From the NCBI RefSeq assembly GCF_000938305.1, contig NZ_JYMT01000016.1, positions 25,211 to 69,836 on the forward strand: 44,626 nucleotides of DNA, in the 5' to 3' direction. The notes beneath the pieces are model-generated. The model worked only from the letters and a program-made list of their open reading frames with translations, had not been told where the DNA came from and searched no databases. The position numbers and the translations under genes are program-made. Every line of letters starts with the position of its first letter. The stretch's first letter is position 1. Source of the DNA: Bradyrhizobium sp. LTSP885. Its GTDB lineage: Bacteria; Pseudomonadota; Alphaproteobacteria; Rhizobiales; Xanthobacteraceae. Positions 35,637 to 43,329 of this stretch are shown one piece after another.

Positions 35637-37747
35637 TACTTCGGCACCACCAGCGCATCAACGATGGTGACGCCCTGCCCTTCAGCGTGCACCAGCACCG
35701 GATTGACCTCGATCTCGGCGATCTCGCGCGCGTGCCGCGCTGCGAGCACCGAGATATCCGAAATCAACTTGGCCAGCGCCGCAACATCCGCCTTCGGCGC
35801 GCCGCGGAAGCCCTGCAGCAACGGCGCGGCCTTCAGCGTCTCCAGCATCGCGGATGCCTCCGCAGCACTGACCGGCGCGGGACGATAGGCCACATCCCTA
35901 AACAGCTCCGTGGTGATGCCGCCGAGCCCCACCATCACCATCGGCCCGAACGTCTTGTCCGTCATTGTGCCGACAATGATCTCGACGCCCTTCTTCGCCA
36001 TCGGCCCGACCAGCACGCCCTGGATCGTGGCCTGCGGCCGGCGCTTCTGTACGGCCTCCAGCATGTCCCGATAGGCCGTGAACGCCTCGCCCTTGGCCGT
36101 GATATTGACGCTGACGCCGCCGACCTCGCTCTTGTGCGCGATCTCGGGCGACTGGATCTTCATAACCAGCGGAAATCCGACCCGCGCGATCGCGGCATCG
36201 AGCCCGTTGCGGTCAGTGACCAGAACCTCGTCCGGCAGCGCGATGCCGGCAGTGCGCAGCAGCGACTTGCTGTCGAATTCGGACAACGTCTTTGACGTGA
36301 GATGCGCCGAGAGATCGCGCATCGGCGATGCCGCGCTCTCCGCCTCCGGCGCCAGCCTGAATTTTGCGTAATCGGCGATCCGCCGCATCGCGACGCCGAC
36401 ATGGGTCAGCCCCGAGAGCAACACCGCGCCGGATTTCGCGAACTCCTGCCGCGCGAATTGCGAGGGCAGCGTGTAGGAATAGAACACGACTGGCTTGTTC
36501 TGCGCGACGATCAGCGGCTTCAGCTCGGCCTCCTTGAACGGCATCCGCACCTCGCTCGACAGCGACAGCACGACGAGAACAGCATCGACCTCGTCCGACG
36601 CATCGAACAGCTCGATACTCTTCTGCAGACCGCCAGAGGAGACGCCCTGCGCGGTGACGTCGACCGGATTGCCCGCCGCGCCGTAGGACGGCATCCATTG
36701 CTTGATCTTGTCCTGGATCTGTGACGAGAGCTCCGGCACCCGCAGGCCCTGCATCGACACGGTGTCCGCGCCCCAGATGCCGGCGCCGCCGGAGACCGTC
36801 AGCACCGCGACGCGGTCGCCCTTCGGCAACGGATTAGTCGTCAACAGCGCCGCGATAGTCACCGCCTCGTCGAGATCATTCGAGACGATGAAACCGTATT
36901 TGGCGAACACCGCGTCATAGGCCGCCGACCAGCCGGCCATGCTGGCGGTGTGCGAGGCCGCGGCACGCTCGCCGGCGCCGGAGCGGCCGACCTTGATCAC
37001 GATCACCGGCTTCTTGATCTCGGCGGCGCGCTTCGCTGCAGAGAGGAACTTGTCGACGTCCCTGATACCCTCGATGAACAGCAGGATCACGTCGGTCGAC
37101 GGATCCTGCACCATGTAGTCAAGAAATTCGCCGGCGCCGAGATCGCTCTCATTGCCGGCACTGACGACGTAAGAGAGCGCGATACCGAGCGCCTTGGCGC
37201 GGTGGTAGATCGCAAAGCCGATGCCGCCGCTCTGCGCCACGATGCCGATCCGCCGTTTCGTGGCGATGAGCGGCACCGCGCCTGGCTTGACGTCGACGGT
37301 CGGGCTGAAGGTCGCGGCGACCTTCTGCACCTGGCTGTAAAACCCTTCCGCATTCGGCCCGGAGATCCGCATCCCCGTCCGTTTCGCCAGCGCCACGATC
37401 GCATCCTGCATGTCAGCGCTGTCGCCGCCCTCCTCGGCGAATCCGGACGAGATGATGACAGCATTCTTGACGCCGGCGGCCGCGCACTGCTCCAGCGCCG
37501 ACAGCACCGCGCGAGCCGGAATCACGATCACCGCAAGGTCGATCGGCGCGCCGATATCGGCGACCGACTTGTGGCATGTGAGCCCGTCGATTTCGTCATA
37601 GTTTGGATTGATCGGATAGAGTCGTCCGGGATAGCCGTTCTTGCGCAGCATCGCGAGCAGCCGCCCGGGAATCTTCTCATGATCGCGCGAGGCGCCGATC
37701 AGCGCGATGCTTGCGGGCGCGAAGAAGGAATCGAGCGGATGCGGCAT
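35636..37747 (-). CDS. Acyl-CoA synthetase, ADP-forming type (fused CoA-binding and ATP-grasp)
   Basis: A 703-residue single-chain acid-CoA ligase. The N-terminal CoA-binding domain (residues 1-140) has SIALIGASRDHEKIPGRLL and VIIPARAV. The succinyl-CoA-ligase-like middle domain includes IVAQSGGIGFA and the swinging histidine segment ASHTASMAG (around residue 265). The C-terminal ATP-grasp region begins after about residue 480 with VGFPLVMKIQSPEIAHKSEV and ends EIEVNPVLV. Such enzymes activate organic acids with CoA using ATP, releasing ADP and phosphate. The ribosome-binding site is AAGGGAA. It is the last gene of the minus-strand set (binding protein, crotonase, VOC protein, ligase) and probably starts the pathway by activating the imported acid. 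Confidence 0.9.
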   Translation of the reverse strand: MPHPLDSFFAPASIALIGASRDHEKIPGRLLAMLRKNGYPGRLYPINPNYDEIDGLTCHKSVADIGAPIDLAVIVIPARAVLSALEQCAAAGVKNAVIISSGFAEEGGDSADMQDAIVALAKRTGMRISGPNAEGFYSQVQKVAATFSPTVDVKPGAVPLIATKRRIGIVAQSGGIGFAIYHRAKALGIALSYVVSAGNESDLGAGEFLDYMVQDPSTDVILLFIEGIRDVDKFLSAAKRAAEIKKPVIVIKVGRSGAGERAAASHTASMAGWSAAYDAVFAKYGFIVSNDLDEAVTIAALLTTNPLPKGDRVAVLTVSGGAGIWGADTVSMQGLRVPELSSQIQDKIKQWMPSYGAAGNPVDVTAQGVSSGGLQKSIELFDASDEVDAVLVVLSLSSEVRMPFKEAELKPLIVAQNKPVVFYSYTLPSQFARQEFAKSGAVLLSGLTHVGVAMRRIADYAKFRLAPEAESAASPMRDLSAHLTSKTLSEFDSKSLLRTAGIALPDEVLVTDRNGLDAAIARVGFPLVMKIQSPEIAHKSEVGGVSVNITAKGEAFTAYRDMLEAVQKRRPQATIQGVLVGPMAKKGVEIIVGTMTDKTFGPMVMVGLGGITTELFRDVAYRPAPVSAAEASAMLETLKAAPLLQGFRGAPKADVAALAKLISDISVLAARHAREIAEIEVNPVLVHAEGQGVTIVDALVVPK

Positions 37748-37774
37748 GGGCGCGTTCCCTTGTCTTTTCTTCTT

Positions 37775-37863
37775 GTAGCCCGGATGAAGCGAAGCGCAAT
37801 CCGGGGGGCGATCTATCCGCGGAGAGCGCGGTCCCGGATTTCGCTGCGCTGCATCCGGGCTAC
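37775..37863. repeat. Intergenic palindromic repeat, GTAGCCCGGATG family (copy 2)
   Basis: GTAGCCCGGATGAAGCGAAG with CGCAATCCGG pairs with CCGGATTTCGCTGCGCTGCA and TCCGGGCTAC. It is a diverged copy of 8786-8870. It separates the VOC gene from the ligase gene inside one minus-strand gene set and could lower expression of the ligase or protect the upstream mRNA. Confidence 0.9.
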
Positions 37864-37867
37864 GAAG

Positions 37868-38635
37868 TCACGCCGTCAGCTTAAACGTCACGCCGCAGAG
37901 AAAGAATTCATCGCCCGACACGGCGGCGCCCCTCGCCTTCGCCGCATCCAGCACCTTCGCCTTGTCGGCCACCTTGAACGTCAATCCGCTCATGATCTCG
38001 GCCTCGCCCTTGACGAAGCGGAAGCTGCTGTTCGGCAACTTCACGATAGCTCCATCGGCGGCAACGCCGAGTATCCTGCCCCAATGCGCCGCCAGCGCCA
38101 GCGGCTCGGGGCTCTGCATCTCGACCTCGGTCAGCGCCAGGGTCGTGTCCTTGCGGATTGAGTTCTGCCAGTCCGGACCGGCCGGCGGATACGGACCGAG
38201 GATGTCGTCGCTGCCATCGGTGTGGTTGAACTCAATGAAGGCGGCGCGGCAATCGCGCGGATGTAGTTGCACGCCGTGATACGGCGCATGCGTGATCACG
38301 TTCGCCGTGCGCACGCCGATGGCATTGGCCTTGGCGCCGCGCGCGTCAGGATCCTCGCAAGCGAAGATCGCCATGTAGCCGCCGCGGCCGCCGGTTTTCT
38401 CGATGAAGCGGCCAGCCGCGGTGCCCGGCCCCGGCTCGAACGGCGCGACCACTTCCAGCAGGATGGTGTCGACCGGGAGCAGCGCGTTCTCGAGGCCGTA
38501 TTTCGCCACGTTGCCGTCGCGGTAGCAGACATCGAGGCCCATGATCGCTGACATGTCCGAGATCACGGGCGCGAGCTGCGGCGCCACCAGACAGATCTGC
38601 CGCAGCCGCATGTAATCGGCGATAGAATCGGCCAT
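37868..38635 (-). CDS. VOC (glyoxalase-like) family protein
   Basis: A 255-residue protein with paired vicinal-oxygen-chelate-like beta-alpha-beta modules: one begins LRQICLVAPQLAPVISDMSA and continues to the GGRGGYMAIFACEDPDARG strand; the second starts around residue 165 (TTLALTEVEMQSP, LAAHWGRILG). Metal ligands are not certain: His, Glu candidates are in GVQLHPRDCRAAFIEFNH. Its start is 3 bp after the crotonase stop, so translation is coupled. The role in the acyl-CoA cluster is not known; epimerisation or a dioxygenase-like step are possible. It resembles uncharacterised members in bradyrhizobia. Confidence 0.78.
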   Translation of the reverse strand: MADSIADYMRLRQICLVAPQLAPVISDMSAIMGLDVCYRDGNVAKYGLENALLPVDTILLEVVAPFEPGPGTAAGRFIEKTGGRGGYMAIFACEDPDARGAKANAIGVRTANVITHAPYHGVQLHPRDCRAAFIEFNHTDGSDDILGPYPPAGPDWQNSIRKDTTLALTEVEMQSPEPLALAAHWGRILGVAADGAIVKLPNSSFRFVKGEAEIMSGLTFKVADKAKVLDAAKARGAAVSGDEFFLCGVTFKLTA

Positions 38636-38638
38636 GGC

Positions 38639-39433
38639 CTACTGCCCCTGGAAGGTGGGCTTGCGCTTCTCGACAAAGGCCTTGGCCGCTTCCTTGTGGT
38701 CGGTGGTTTCGCCGGCGCGCGAGTGATGGATCGCCTCGCCGTCGAAGCAGGCTTCCAAGGTCATGGTCTCGGCGTTGTTGATGTTGCGCTTGATGTAACC
38801 GAGCGCCACTGACGGTCCGTTCGCCAGCGAGCGCGCCAGTTCGAGCGTCTCCGCCTCGATATCGGCATCCGGCACCACCTTGGACACCATGCCGAGAAGA
38901 TAGGCTTCCTGCGCCGAGAGCACCGGCGACATCAGATAGAGCTCGCGCGCCTTGGCGCTGCCGAGCATTTTTGTGAGGAAGTAAGTCCCGCCGTAATCGC
39001 CGGAGAAGCCGACCTTGGCGAAGGCAGTCGTGATCTTGCAGGAGGCGCTGGCGACGCGCAGGTCGCAGGACAGCGCGATCGACAGTCCGGCGCCGGCCGC
39101 GGCGCCGTCGAGCTGCGCCACGACGGGCTTTGGCATCTGGTGCAGAATGCGCGAGACCTCCATGCCGCGGCGCAAATTCGCCGTCTTGGCTTCGAACGAC
39201 ATCGGAGCGCGCCCTTCCGCCATCGACTTGACGTCGCCGCCGACACAGAACGTGCCGCCGGCGCCCCTGATCAGCACCGCACGCACCTCGGTATCGTCCT
39301 GCGCGCGCCGCGCGGCATCGACGAGCCCGCGCGTCATGTCGGGATTCAGCGCGTTGCGCCGCTCGGGGCGGTTCATCGTGATGGTGAGCAGGCCCTGATC
39401 GAGGGATTGAAGGACCATCAGATTGTCGCTCAT
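38639..39433 (-). CDS. Enoyl-CoA hydratase/isomerase family protein
   Basis: A 264-residue crotonase. It starts ITMNRPERRNALN, with the oxyanion segment GTFCVGGDVKSMAEG (60-74) and DGAAAGAGLSIALSCDLRVA (109-128). The first catalytic Glu position is not acidic, but D146 in KVGFSGDYGGTYFL matches the aspartate of isomerase-like members (such as PaaG: GL-PD-GGT), so a double-bond isomerase or hydratase of unusual substrate is likely. Its stop is 3 bp before the VOC start. It is separated from the binding-protein gene upstream by an inverted repeat. Confidence 0.9.
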   Translation of the reverse strand: MSDNLMVLQSLDQGLLTITMNRPERRNALNPDMTRGLVDAARRAQDDTEVRAVLIRGAGGTFCVGGDVKSMAEGRAPMSFEAKTANLRRGMEVSRILHQMPKPVVAQLDGAAAGAGLSIALSCDLRVASASCKITTAFAKVGFSGDYGGTYFLTKMLGSAKARELYLMSPVLSAQEAYLLGMVSKVVPDADIEAETLELARSLANGPSVALGYIKRNINNAETMTLEACFDGEAIHHSRAGETTDHKEAAKAFVEKRKPTFQGQ

Positions 39434-39471
39434 GGCGTTTTGCCTTTCGTTGTTGTTGTTGTTGGTTACTC

Positions 39472-39552
39472 GTCATTCCGGGGCGATGCGCCAGCATCGA
39501 ACCCGGAATCTCGAGATTCCGGGCCTGGTCCTCCGGACCATCCCGGAATGAC
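39472..39552. repeat. Intergenic inverted repeat, GTCATTCCGGGGCGATGCG family (copy 2)
   Basis: GTCATTCCGGGGCGATGCGC and the end TCCCGGAATGAC are complementary at the edges; the inside holds GAATCTCGAGATTC. It is related to 31263-31361. It lies 8 bp after the ABC binding-protein stop and before the crotonase start on the same strand. Confidence 0.86.
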
Positions 39553-39560
39553 GCTTCGCG

Positions 39561-40766
39561 TCACTTCTTCACCAGCGGGCAGCGCGAGGCTTCCAGCGGC
39601 TGGAAGGCCTCCTCGCCCGGCACGGTCGCGAGCAGCTTGTAGTCGTCCCAGCGGCCTTTCGATTCCGACGGCTTCTTGACCTCGAACAGATACATGTCGT
39701 GCACCATGCGGCCGTCGTCGCGGATCCGGCCGTTCTTGGCGAACATGTCGTTGATCGGGGTATCCTTCATCGCCTTCATGACGGCGGCTGAGTCGGTCGT
39801 GCCCGCGGCCTTCACCGCCTTCAGATAATGCAGCACGGATGAGTAGACGCCGGCCTGTGCCGAAGTCGGCACTCGCTTGGTGCGCTCCATGAAGCGCTTC
39901 GAGAAGGCGCGGGTGTCGTCGTTGAGGTCCCAATAGAACGCTTCCGCCAGCAGCAGCCCCTGCGCGGTCTCCAGTCCGACACCGTCGATGTCACTCACAA
40001 AGGCGAGCAGCGGCGACAGCTTCTGGCCGCCCTTCATAATGCCGAACTCGGCGGCCTGCTTGATCGCATTGATGGTGTCGCCGCCGGCATTGGCGAGACC
40101 AATCACCTTGGCCTTGGAGGCCTGCGCCTGCAGCAGGAAGGACGAGAAATCCGAAGTGTTGAGCGGGTGCCGCACGCTGCCCAGCACCTTGCCGCCCGAC
40201 TTCAGCACCACGGCGGTGGTGTCCTTTTCCAAATCCTGGCCAAAGGCGTAGTCCGCGGTCAGGAAGAACCAGCTGTCGAGGCCGGATTTCACCGCGGCGA
40301 GGCCGGTGACGTTGGCCTGCGCGAAGGTGTCGAACACGTAATGCACGGTATAGGGGCCGCAGGCCTCGTTGGAGAGGCGGATCGAGCCGGGGCCGTTGAA
40401 GATAATGATCTTGTTGCGCGCCTTCGCGATCTCGCCAGCGGCGAGCGCCGTCGCTGACGCCGCAACGTCGAAGATCATCTCGACGCCCTGGTTGTCGAAC
40501 ATGTCGCGCGCGATGTTGGCGGAAAGGTCGGCCTTGTTGAGATGGTCGGCGACCACGATTTCGACCTTGCGTCCGAGCACCTCGCCGCCAAAGTCCTCCA
40601 CCGCCATCTTCGCCGCGGCCTCGCTGCCGGGACCGGTGATATCGGCATAGAGGCTCGACATGTCGAGGATGCCGCCGAGTTTCAGCGGAGGCTTGCTCTG
40701 CGCCAGCGCCGCAGTCGCCGACATCGCAAGCGCGCAGGCCAATACACCGGCCAAAACTCGTCTCAT
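39561..40766 (-). CDS. ABC transporter substrate-binding protein (LivK/HAAT type, Peripla_BP_6)
   Basis: A 401-residue periplasmic binding protein. Residues 1-22 form a signal peptide (VLAGVLACALAMSATAALA, cleaved before QSKPPLKLGG). The Leu/Ile/Val-binding-protein fold is shown by IGGILDMSS-like start LKLGGILDMSS, AKMAVEDFGG, ADHLNKADLSANIARDMFDN and WFFLTADYAFGQDLEKDT. The permease and ATPase genes are absent here. Placed with acyl-CoA enzymes, it probably binds an aromatic or aliphatic acid, a common use of this family in bradyrhizobia. The start has GGGAGG 7 bp upstream. Confidence 0.92.
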   Translation of the reverse strand: MRRVLAGVLACALAMSATAALAQSKPPLKLGGILDMSSLYADITGPGSEAAAKMAVEDFGGEVLGRKVEIVVADHLNKADLSANIARDMFDNQGVEMIFDVAASATALAAGEIAKARNKIIIFNGPGSIRLSNEACGPYTVHYVFDTFAQANVTGLAAVKSGLDSWFFLTADYAFGQDLEKDTTAVVLKSGGKVLGSVRHPLNTSDFSSFLLQAQASKAKVIGLANAGGDTINAIKQAAEFGIMKGGQKLSPLLAFVSDIDGVGLETAQGLLLAEAFYWDLNDDTRAFSKRFMERTKRVPTSAQAGVYSSVLHYLKAVKAAGTTDSAAVMKAMKDTPINDMFAKNGRIRDDGRMVHDMYLFEVKKPSESKGRWDDYKLLATVPGEEAFQPLEASRCPLVKK

Positions 40767-40920
40767 CAAAAGCCTCCCTTGAAGCCCGCGCCGTCGTCCA
40801 TTGCGGCCGGTCCGTTTGTTTCGCGCGGGATCATGCCGCATGGCATCCACAGCGGCAAGCCACGGAGGCGCGAAGCGATTTCCGCTCAACGGAATGGCTG
40901 GGATGTGCGAAGATCGGCTG

Positions 40921-41703
40921 ATGCAGATATTGTCGATAACAATCCGGATCGCCGTGATTCACTGCGTGCTGCTCGTGGCTGCGACGATTTTCGCTGACGA
41001 CACCCACGCGGCCGGGTGCAGTTTCGACGAGCAGGGCGATGGCCGCGTCGCCGCTGTTATCGACGCGCGCAGCTTTCGGCTCGACGACGGGCGCGAGGTC
41101 AGGCTGGCCGGCATCGAGATGGCTGATCGGGCCAAGGCCAGTGCGGCGCTGTCGGCGCTGCTGGTCGGCCGCGACGTGACGCTGCGCGGGCGCGACGATG
41201 CGCCCGACCGCTACGGCCGCCAGCCGGCCTATGTCTTTCTCGCCGGTGCCGAGACACCCGTACAGGGCGACCTGCTGCGGCAGGGGCTCGCTCTGGTTTC
41301 ATCCGAGATCGCCGACAAGGACTGCGCCGCGCTGCTGATGGCGGCCGAAGCTGAGGCGCGGCAGGCCAAATCGGGAACCTGGGCCGGGTCCACGGTCATA
41401 AAAAACGCTGAAAGTCCGGGCGATATTTTGGCCGGGATCGGGCGCTTTACGGTGGTCGAAGGCAGGGTTTTGTCGGTCCGGCAGGCAGGGGCAACGACCT
41501 ATCTGAATTTCGGCCGAAACTGGACACGGGACTTTGCGGTGACTATTTCAAGGCGCATAGTTCCTGCGTTCGAGGCGGCCGGACTGGCGCCCAAGTCCCT
41601 CGAAAATCGAAGGATTCGTGTCCGAGGCTGGGTGGAAGAGCGACGTGGGCCACGAATCGAATTGCTCCGGGTGGGGCAGATTGAAGTGCTCGGCGGGAAC
41701 TAG
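40921..41703 (+). CDS. Thermonuclease (SNase)-like exported protein
   Basis: A 260-residue protein. Residues 1-31 form a signal peptide (IRIAVIHCVLLVAATIFADD, ending THAAG). The staphylococcal-nuclease OB-fold follows: VAAVIDARSFRLDDGREVRL at 43-61 with R61, GIEMADRAK and DRYGRQPAYVF with R100, which fits the catalytic arginine. The SNase glutamate position is degenerate (MADR, D69), so nuclease activity is doubtful. The C-terminal 90 residues (GRVLSVRQAGATTYLNFG, TISRRIVPAFEAAG, IRVRGWVEERRGPRIELL) add a second OB-like part typical of rhizobial homologues. The start is uncertain; an ATG 27 bp upstream is in frame. Confidence 0.82.
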   Translation: MQILSITIRIAVIHCVLLVAATIFADDTHAAGCSFDEQGDGRVAAVIDARSFRLDDGREVRLAGIEMADRAKASAALSALLVGRDVTLRGRDDAPDRYGRQPAYVFLAGAETPVQGDLLRQGLALVSSEIADKDCAALLMAAEAEARQAKSGTWAGSTVIKNAESPGDILAGIGRFTVVEGRVLSVRQAGATTYLNFGRNWTRDFAVTISRRIVPAFEAAGLAPKSLENRRIRVRGWVEERRGPRIELLRVGQIEVLGGN

Positions 41704-41793
41704 CGGCCATGGTGGCACGGATCATGCCCCGATCGGTTCGCTCGACAATTGTGAGTTTTGGACGTGATTGCGCGCGCAGGACGGCGTGAGGGA

Positions 41794-43260
41794 ATGACAG
41801 GCCGCGGCCTTTCGGCTGCGCCGATGCTGATCTGCGCCGCGCTGATGCTGTCGGCCTGCGGCAATGCCGGCCGGTTCGAGCAGGCGTCGCCCACCGCATC
41901 GGCGGCGGCGCCGACGAAGCCAAACCGCGTGGTGCAGCAGACACCGGCGACCGAGCGCGAGCATGAGCGCATCCTGTCCTCCTATGGCGGCGCCTATGAC
42001 GACCCGAAGCTCGAGGCGTTGATCGGCCAGACCGTCGACCGGCTGGTGGCGGCCTCCGACCGCCCCGACCAGGCCTACAAGGTCACGATCCTCAATTCCG
42101 GCGCGGTCAACGCTTTCGCGCTGCCGACCGGCCAGCTCTATGTCACGCGCGGGCTGATTGCGCTCGCCAGCGACACCTCCGAATTGTCCTCGGTGCTCAG
42201 CCACGAGATGGCGCATGTGCTGGCGAAGCACGCCTCGATCCGCGAGGACCAGGCACGACAGGCGGCGGTGGTGACGCGCGTCGTCACCGACATGAGCAGC
42301 GATCCCGATCTCACCGCGCTGGCGCTGGCCAAGACCAAGCTGACGATGGCGAGCTTCTCGCGGCAGCAGGAGTTCGAGGCCGACGGCATCGGCGTCGGGA
42401 TCGCCGCCCGCGCGCATTTCGATCCCTACGGCGCGGCACGCTTCCTCACCGCGATGGAACGCAACGCGGCGCTCAAGGTCGGCAGGACCGCGCTCGACCC
42501 GCGCGCGCAGGACTTCCTCTCGTCGCATCCAGCCACCCCCGAGCGCGTCGCCAATGCGCAGGCGACCGCGCGGCAATACTCCTCGCCCGAAAGCAACGAG
42601 CGCGACCGCGAGACCTATCTCGCCGCGATCGACAACATCGTCTATGGCGAGGACCCCAGCGAAGGCTTCGTCCGCGGCCGCCGCTTCCTGCATCCCAAGC
42701 TCGGCTTCACCTTCACCGCGCCCGATACATTCACGCTCGATAACACCGCGCAGGCGGTGATCGGCGTGCGCGAGGGCGGCAACCAGGCGATGCGCTTCGA
42801 CGTCGTGCGGGTGCCGGCCGAGCAGTCGCTCGGCGACTATCTCAATTCCGGCTGGATGGAAGGCGTCGAGAAGGCATCGACCGAAGACCTCAACATCAAC
42901 GGCTTCCCGGCGTCGGCGGCGACCGCCCATGGCGACCAGTGGCAGTTCAAGGTCTACGCACTGCGCTTCGGCAGCGACGTCTACCGCTTCATCTTCGCCG
43001 CCAAGCAGAAGACCACCGAGAGCGAGCGCAACGCGCGCGAGACCGTCAACTCGTTCCGTCGCCTGACGCTCGAGGAGATCCAGTCCGCGCGTCCTTTGCG
43101 CATCAAGGTCATCAACGTGCAGCCCGGCGACACCGTGGAATCGCTCTCGCATCGCATGGCCGGCGTCGATCACCCGGCCGACCGCTTCCGCGTGCTCAAC
43201 GGCCTCGACGTCCACGCCCAGGTCAAGCCGCGCGACCGCGTCAAGATCGTGGTGGATTGA
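41794..43260 (+). CDS. M48 family zinc metalloprotease, lipoprotein, with LysM-like C-terminus
   Basis: About 488 residues. A lipoprotein signal ends in LSAC with Cys22 as the lipidated residue. The M48 core has HEMAH (H137-H141) as the zinc-binding HExxH motif and FEADGIG carrying the third ligand; SHPATPERV is typical of the family. After the protease region (to about residue 300) comes an extension of about 190 residues with a C-terminal segment VINVQPGDTVESLSHRM...RFRVLNGLD...PRDRVKIVV, which looks like a LysM peptidoglycan-binding unit. Likely periplasmic quality-control protease similar to BepA/LoiP. In-frame GTG (41764) and TTG (41758) starts are possible; none has a good ribosome-binding site. 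Confidence 0.87.
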   Translation: MTGRGLSAAPMLICAALMLSACGNAGRFEQASPTASAAAPTKPNRVVQQTPATEREHERILSSYGGAYDDPKLEALIGQTVDRLVAASDRPDQAYKVTILNSGAVNAFALPTGQLYVTRGLIALASDTSELSSVLSHEMAHVLAKHASIREDQARQAAVVTRVVTDMSSDPDLTALALAKTKLTMASFSRQQEFEADGIGVGIAARAHFDPYGAARFLTAMERNAALKVGRTALDPRAQDFLSSHPATPERVANAQATARQYSSPESNERDRETYLAAIDNIVYGEDPSEGFVRGRRFLHPKLGFTFTAPDTFTLDNTAQAVIGVREGGNQAMRFDVVRVPAEQSLGDYLNSGWMEGVEKASTEDLNINGFPASAATAHGDQWQFKVYALRFGSDVYRFIFAAKQKTTESERNARETVNSFRRLTLEEIQSARPLRIKVINVQPGDTVESLSHRMAGVDHPADRFRVLNGLDVHAQVKPRDRVKIVVD

Positions 43261-43272
43261 GGCGCTGAAGCG

Positions 43273-43298
43273 GATTGGGTCCGGCCGCGCGCCCAATC
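43273..43298 (+). terminator. Terminator-like hairpin after the M48 gene
   Basis: A perfect 7-bp inverted repeat GATTGGG/CCCAATC with a 12-nt GC-rich loop, starting 12 bp past the stop codon. No T-run. Confidence 0.45.
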
Positions 43299-43329
43299 AC
43301 CGCCGTCGTCCCGGCGAAAGCCCATAGGC

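Noticed and set aside
41722..43296. A 524-codon open frame on the minus strand.
   Set aside because: It is antisense to the M48 protease gene, which has signal peptide, HExxH and family motifs.
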